A stretch of 64,000 nt of DNA from Mucilaginibacter rubeus (GTDB lineage Bacteria > Bacteroidota > Bacteroidia > Sphingobacteriales > Sphingobacteriaceae). Position 1 is the stretch's first letter, and the number at the start of each line of letters is the position of its first letter. The DNA lies in contig NZ_CP043450.1 of assembly GCF_003286415.2 (NCBI RefSeq), positions 5,766,001-5,830,000 on the forward strand, read 5' to 3'. Positions 63,486 through 64,000 of this stretch are shown piece by piece. Both the position numbers and the translations under genes were made by a program. Under the pieces are notes generated by a model. That model was not told the origin of the DNA and ran no database searches. It saw only the letters and a list, made by a program, of their open reading frames with translations.

Positions 63486-64000
63486 ATGAAAAAAATCTTC
63501 CTGATCCTTATCCTTACTACTGCAAGCTTGTTTGTAAAAGCACAGCAGATCAATCGCTTTAACCCGGATACAATTCGCACTATCGTTATTGATTCGTTGG
63601 TTGATATTCGTTCTCATAAACTCAACGCCCAGGATTTTATTGATGCCGTATTAGCAGATACCGGCTTTTACCAGGCATTCCAAAACATGAAAAAGTTCGG
63701 CTTTACTGCCGAAAACCGCATTTTTACGTATGACAATAAAAACAAGGTAAACGGACGAATCTATCGTAAAATACTGCATAGTGACGCCGCCGGTAAACAT
63801 AAAATTGAATACGTAGCCAAGAAAGACAGTGGCGATGTTTACAAAAAGAACGGCAAGTACCAGTTGTACACGGTAGAAATGTTCGATTTTATTTTCATGA
63901 ACGCCTACAACTCCGATTTTACCAAGGGTGATGCCCTACCTGGCTCCGGAGGCAAAAATGAATCGTACAAAAGCAAGCTTAAAACGCTGATCTTTACTCC
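63486..64000 (+). CDS. Exported protein of unknown function, 3' end cut by window
   Basis: An open frame of 171 codons from the ATG at 63486 to the window end. The first 20 residues are a clear signal peptide (MKKIFLILILTTASLFVKA, cleaved before QQINRF). The mature part (RTIVIDSLVDIRSHKLNAQD, TGFYQAFQNMKKFGFTAENR) is a mix of helix and strand with no motif I recognise. It could belong to the exported DUF proteins common in the phylum. It is on the same strand as the M20 gene, 85 bases downstream and past a strong hairpin. Confidence 0.7.
   Translation, partial: MKKIFLILILTTASLFVKAQQINRFNPDTIRTIVIDSLVDIRSHKLNAQDFIDAVLADTGFYQAFQNMKKFGFTAENRIFTYDNKNKVNGRIYRKILHSDAAGKHKIEYVAKKDSGDVYKKNGKYQLYTVEMFDFIFMNAYNSDFTKGDALPGSGGKNESYKSKLKTLIFT

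Overview
The window looks like chromosomal DNA of a Bacteroidota bacterium in the family Sphingobacteriaceae; Mucilaginibacter or a close relative such as Pedobacter is my best guess (inference, no search was run). The evidence is: many promoters with the Bacteroidota -7 box TAnnTTTG and almost no Shine-Dalgarno sequences; the gene orders GT5 glycogen-synthase-like / DUF4270 / glmS and bamD / rpoZ / coaBC / DUF4835; many small DUF families and envelope lipoproteins of this phylum; and intergenic spaces packed with short palindromic repeats.

Layout. 1-4.9 kb: end of a short glycogen-synthase-like gene, a DUF4270 lipoprotein, glmS and a TerC membrane protein (all +). 5.0-9.9 kb: a secreted GH31 glycosidase and an unrecognised three-gene envelope cassette (all -). 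9.9-16.5 kb: repeat-rich spacer, then one complete rRNA operon on the minus strand (16S, tRNA-Ile, tRNA-Ala, 23S, 5S) with a terminator and three tandem consensus promoters. 17.3-21.4 kb: bamD, rpoZ, coaBC, DUF4835 and a small membrane protein (+). 21.4-27.7 kb: GT39 and GT4 glycosyltransferases, a TPR protein, a CrtZ-like hydroxylase, a TlpA-like thioredoxin and lpdA. 28-36.6 kb: secreted hydrolases (a CocE/NonD hydrolase, two tandem M1 peptidases, an S33 alpha/beta hydrolase) with DUF2807 and DUF2911 proteins (+). 36.8-45.5 kb: mostly minus-strand envelope genes (DUF2490, a probable outer-membrane barrel, a second GT39, a Bor-like lipoprotein / FAD lactone-oxidase / secreted-protein operon, a cyclopropane-fatty-acid synthase-like methyltransferase) plus DinB on the plus strand. 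45.7-49.0 kb: recA, nth, a 64-residue protein and an ECF sigma factor (-). 49.5-55.8 kb: uvrA, a GH19-like lysozyme/chitinase, a Fic protein and an orphan peptide/oligopeptide-binding lipoprotein (+). 56-64 kb: purD (-), a protein with an acidic tail, secA, a SPOR protein, an M20 amidohydrolase and the start of a secreted protein cut by the window end.

Most of the window is housekeeping: ribosome production, cell-wall precursor (glmS), CoA and purine synthesis, outer-membrane assembly (BamD), protein export (SecA), DNA repair (RecA, Nth, UvrA), and a large set of periplasmic or outer-membrane hydrolases typical of polymer-degrading Bacteroidota. There is no CRISPR array, prophage, intact insertion sequence or recognised defence island. 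The parts that are not routine are: (1) several families of dispersed palindromic repeats, three of which share TGTCAT...ATGACA ends; (2) consensus promoters that abut start codons and imply leaderless mRNAs (bamD, purD, probably fic and the TlpA-like gene); (3) the triple rRNA promoter; (4) two small operons of unrecognised envelope proteins at 7.7-9.9 kb and 41.1-44.3 kb.
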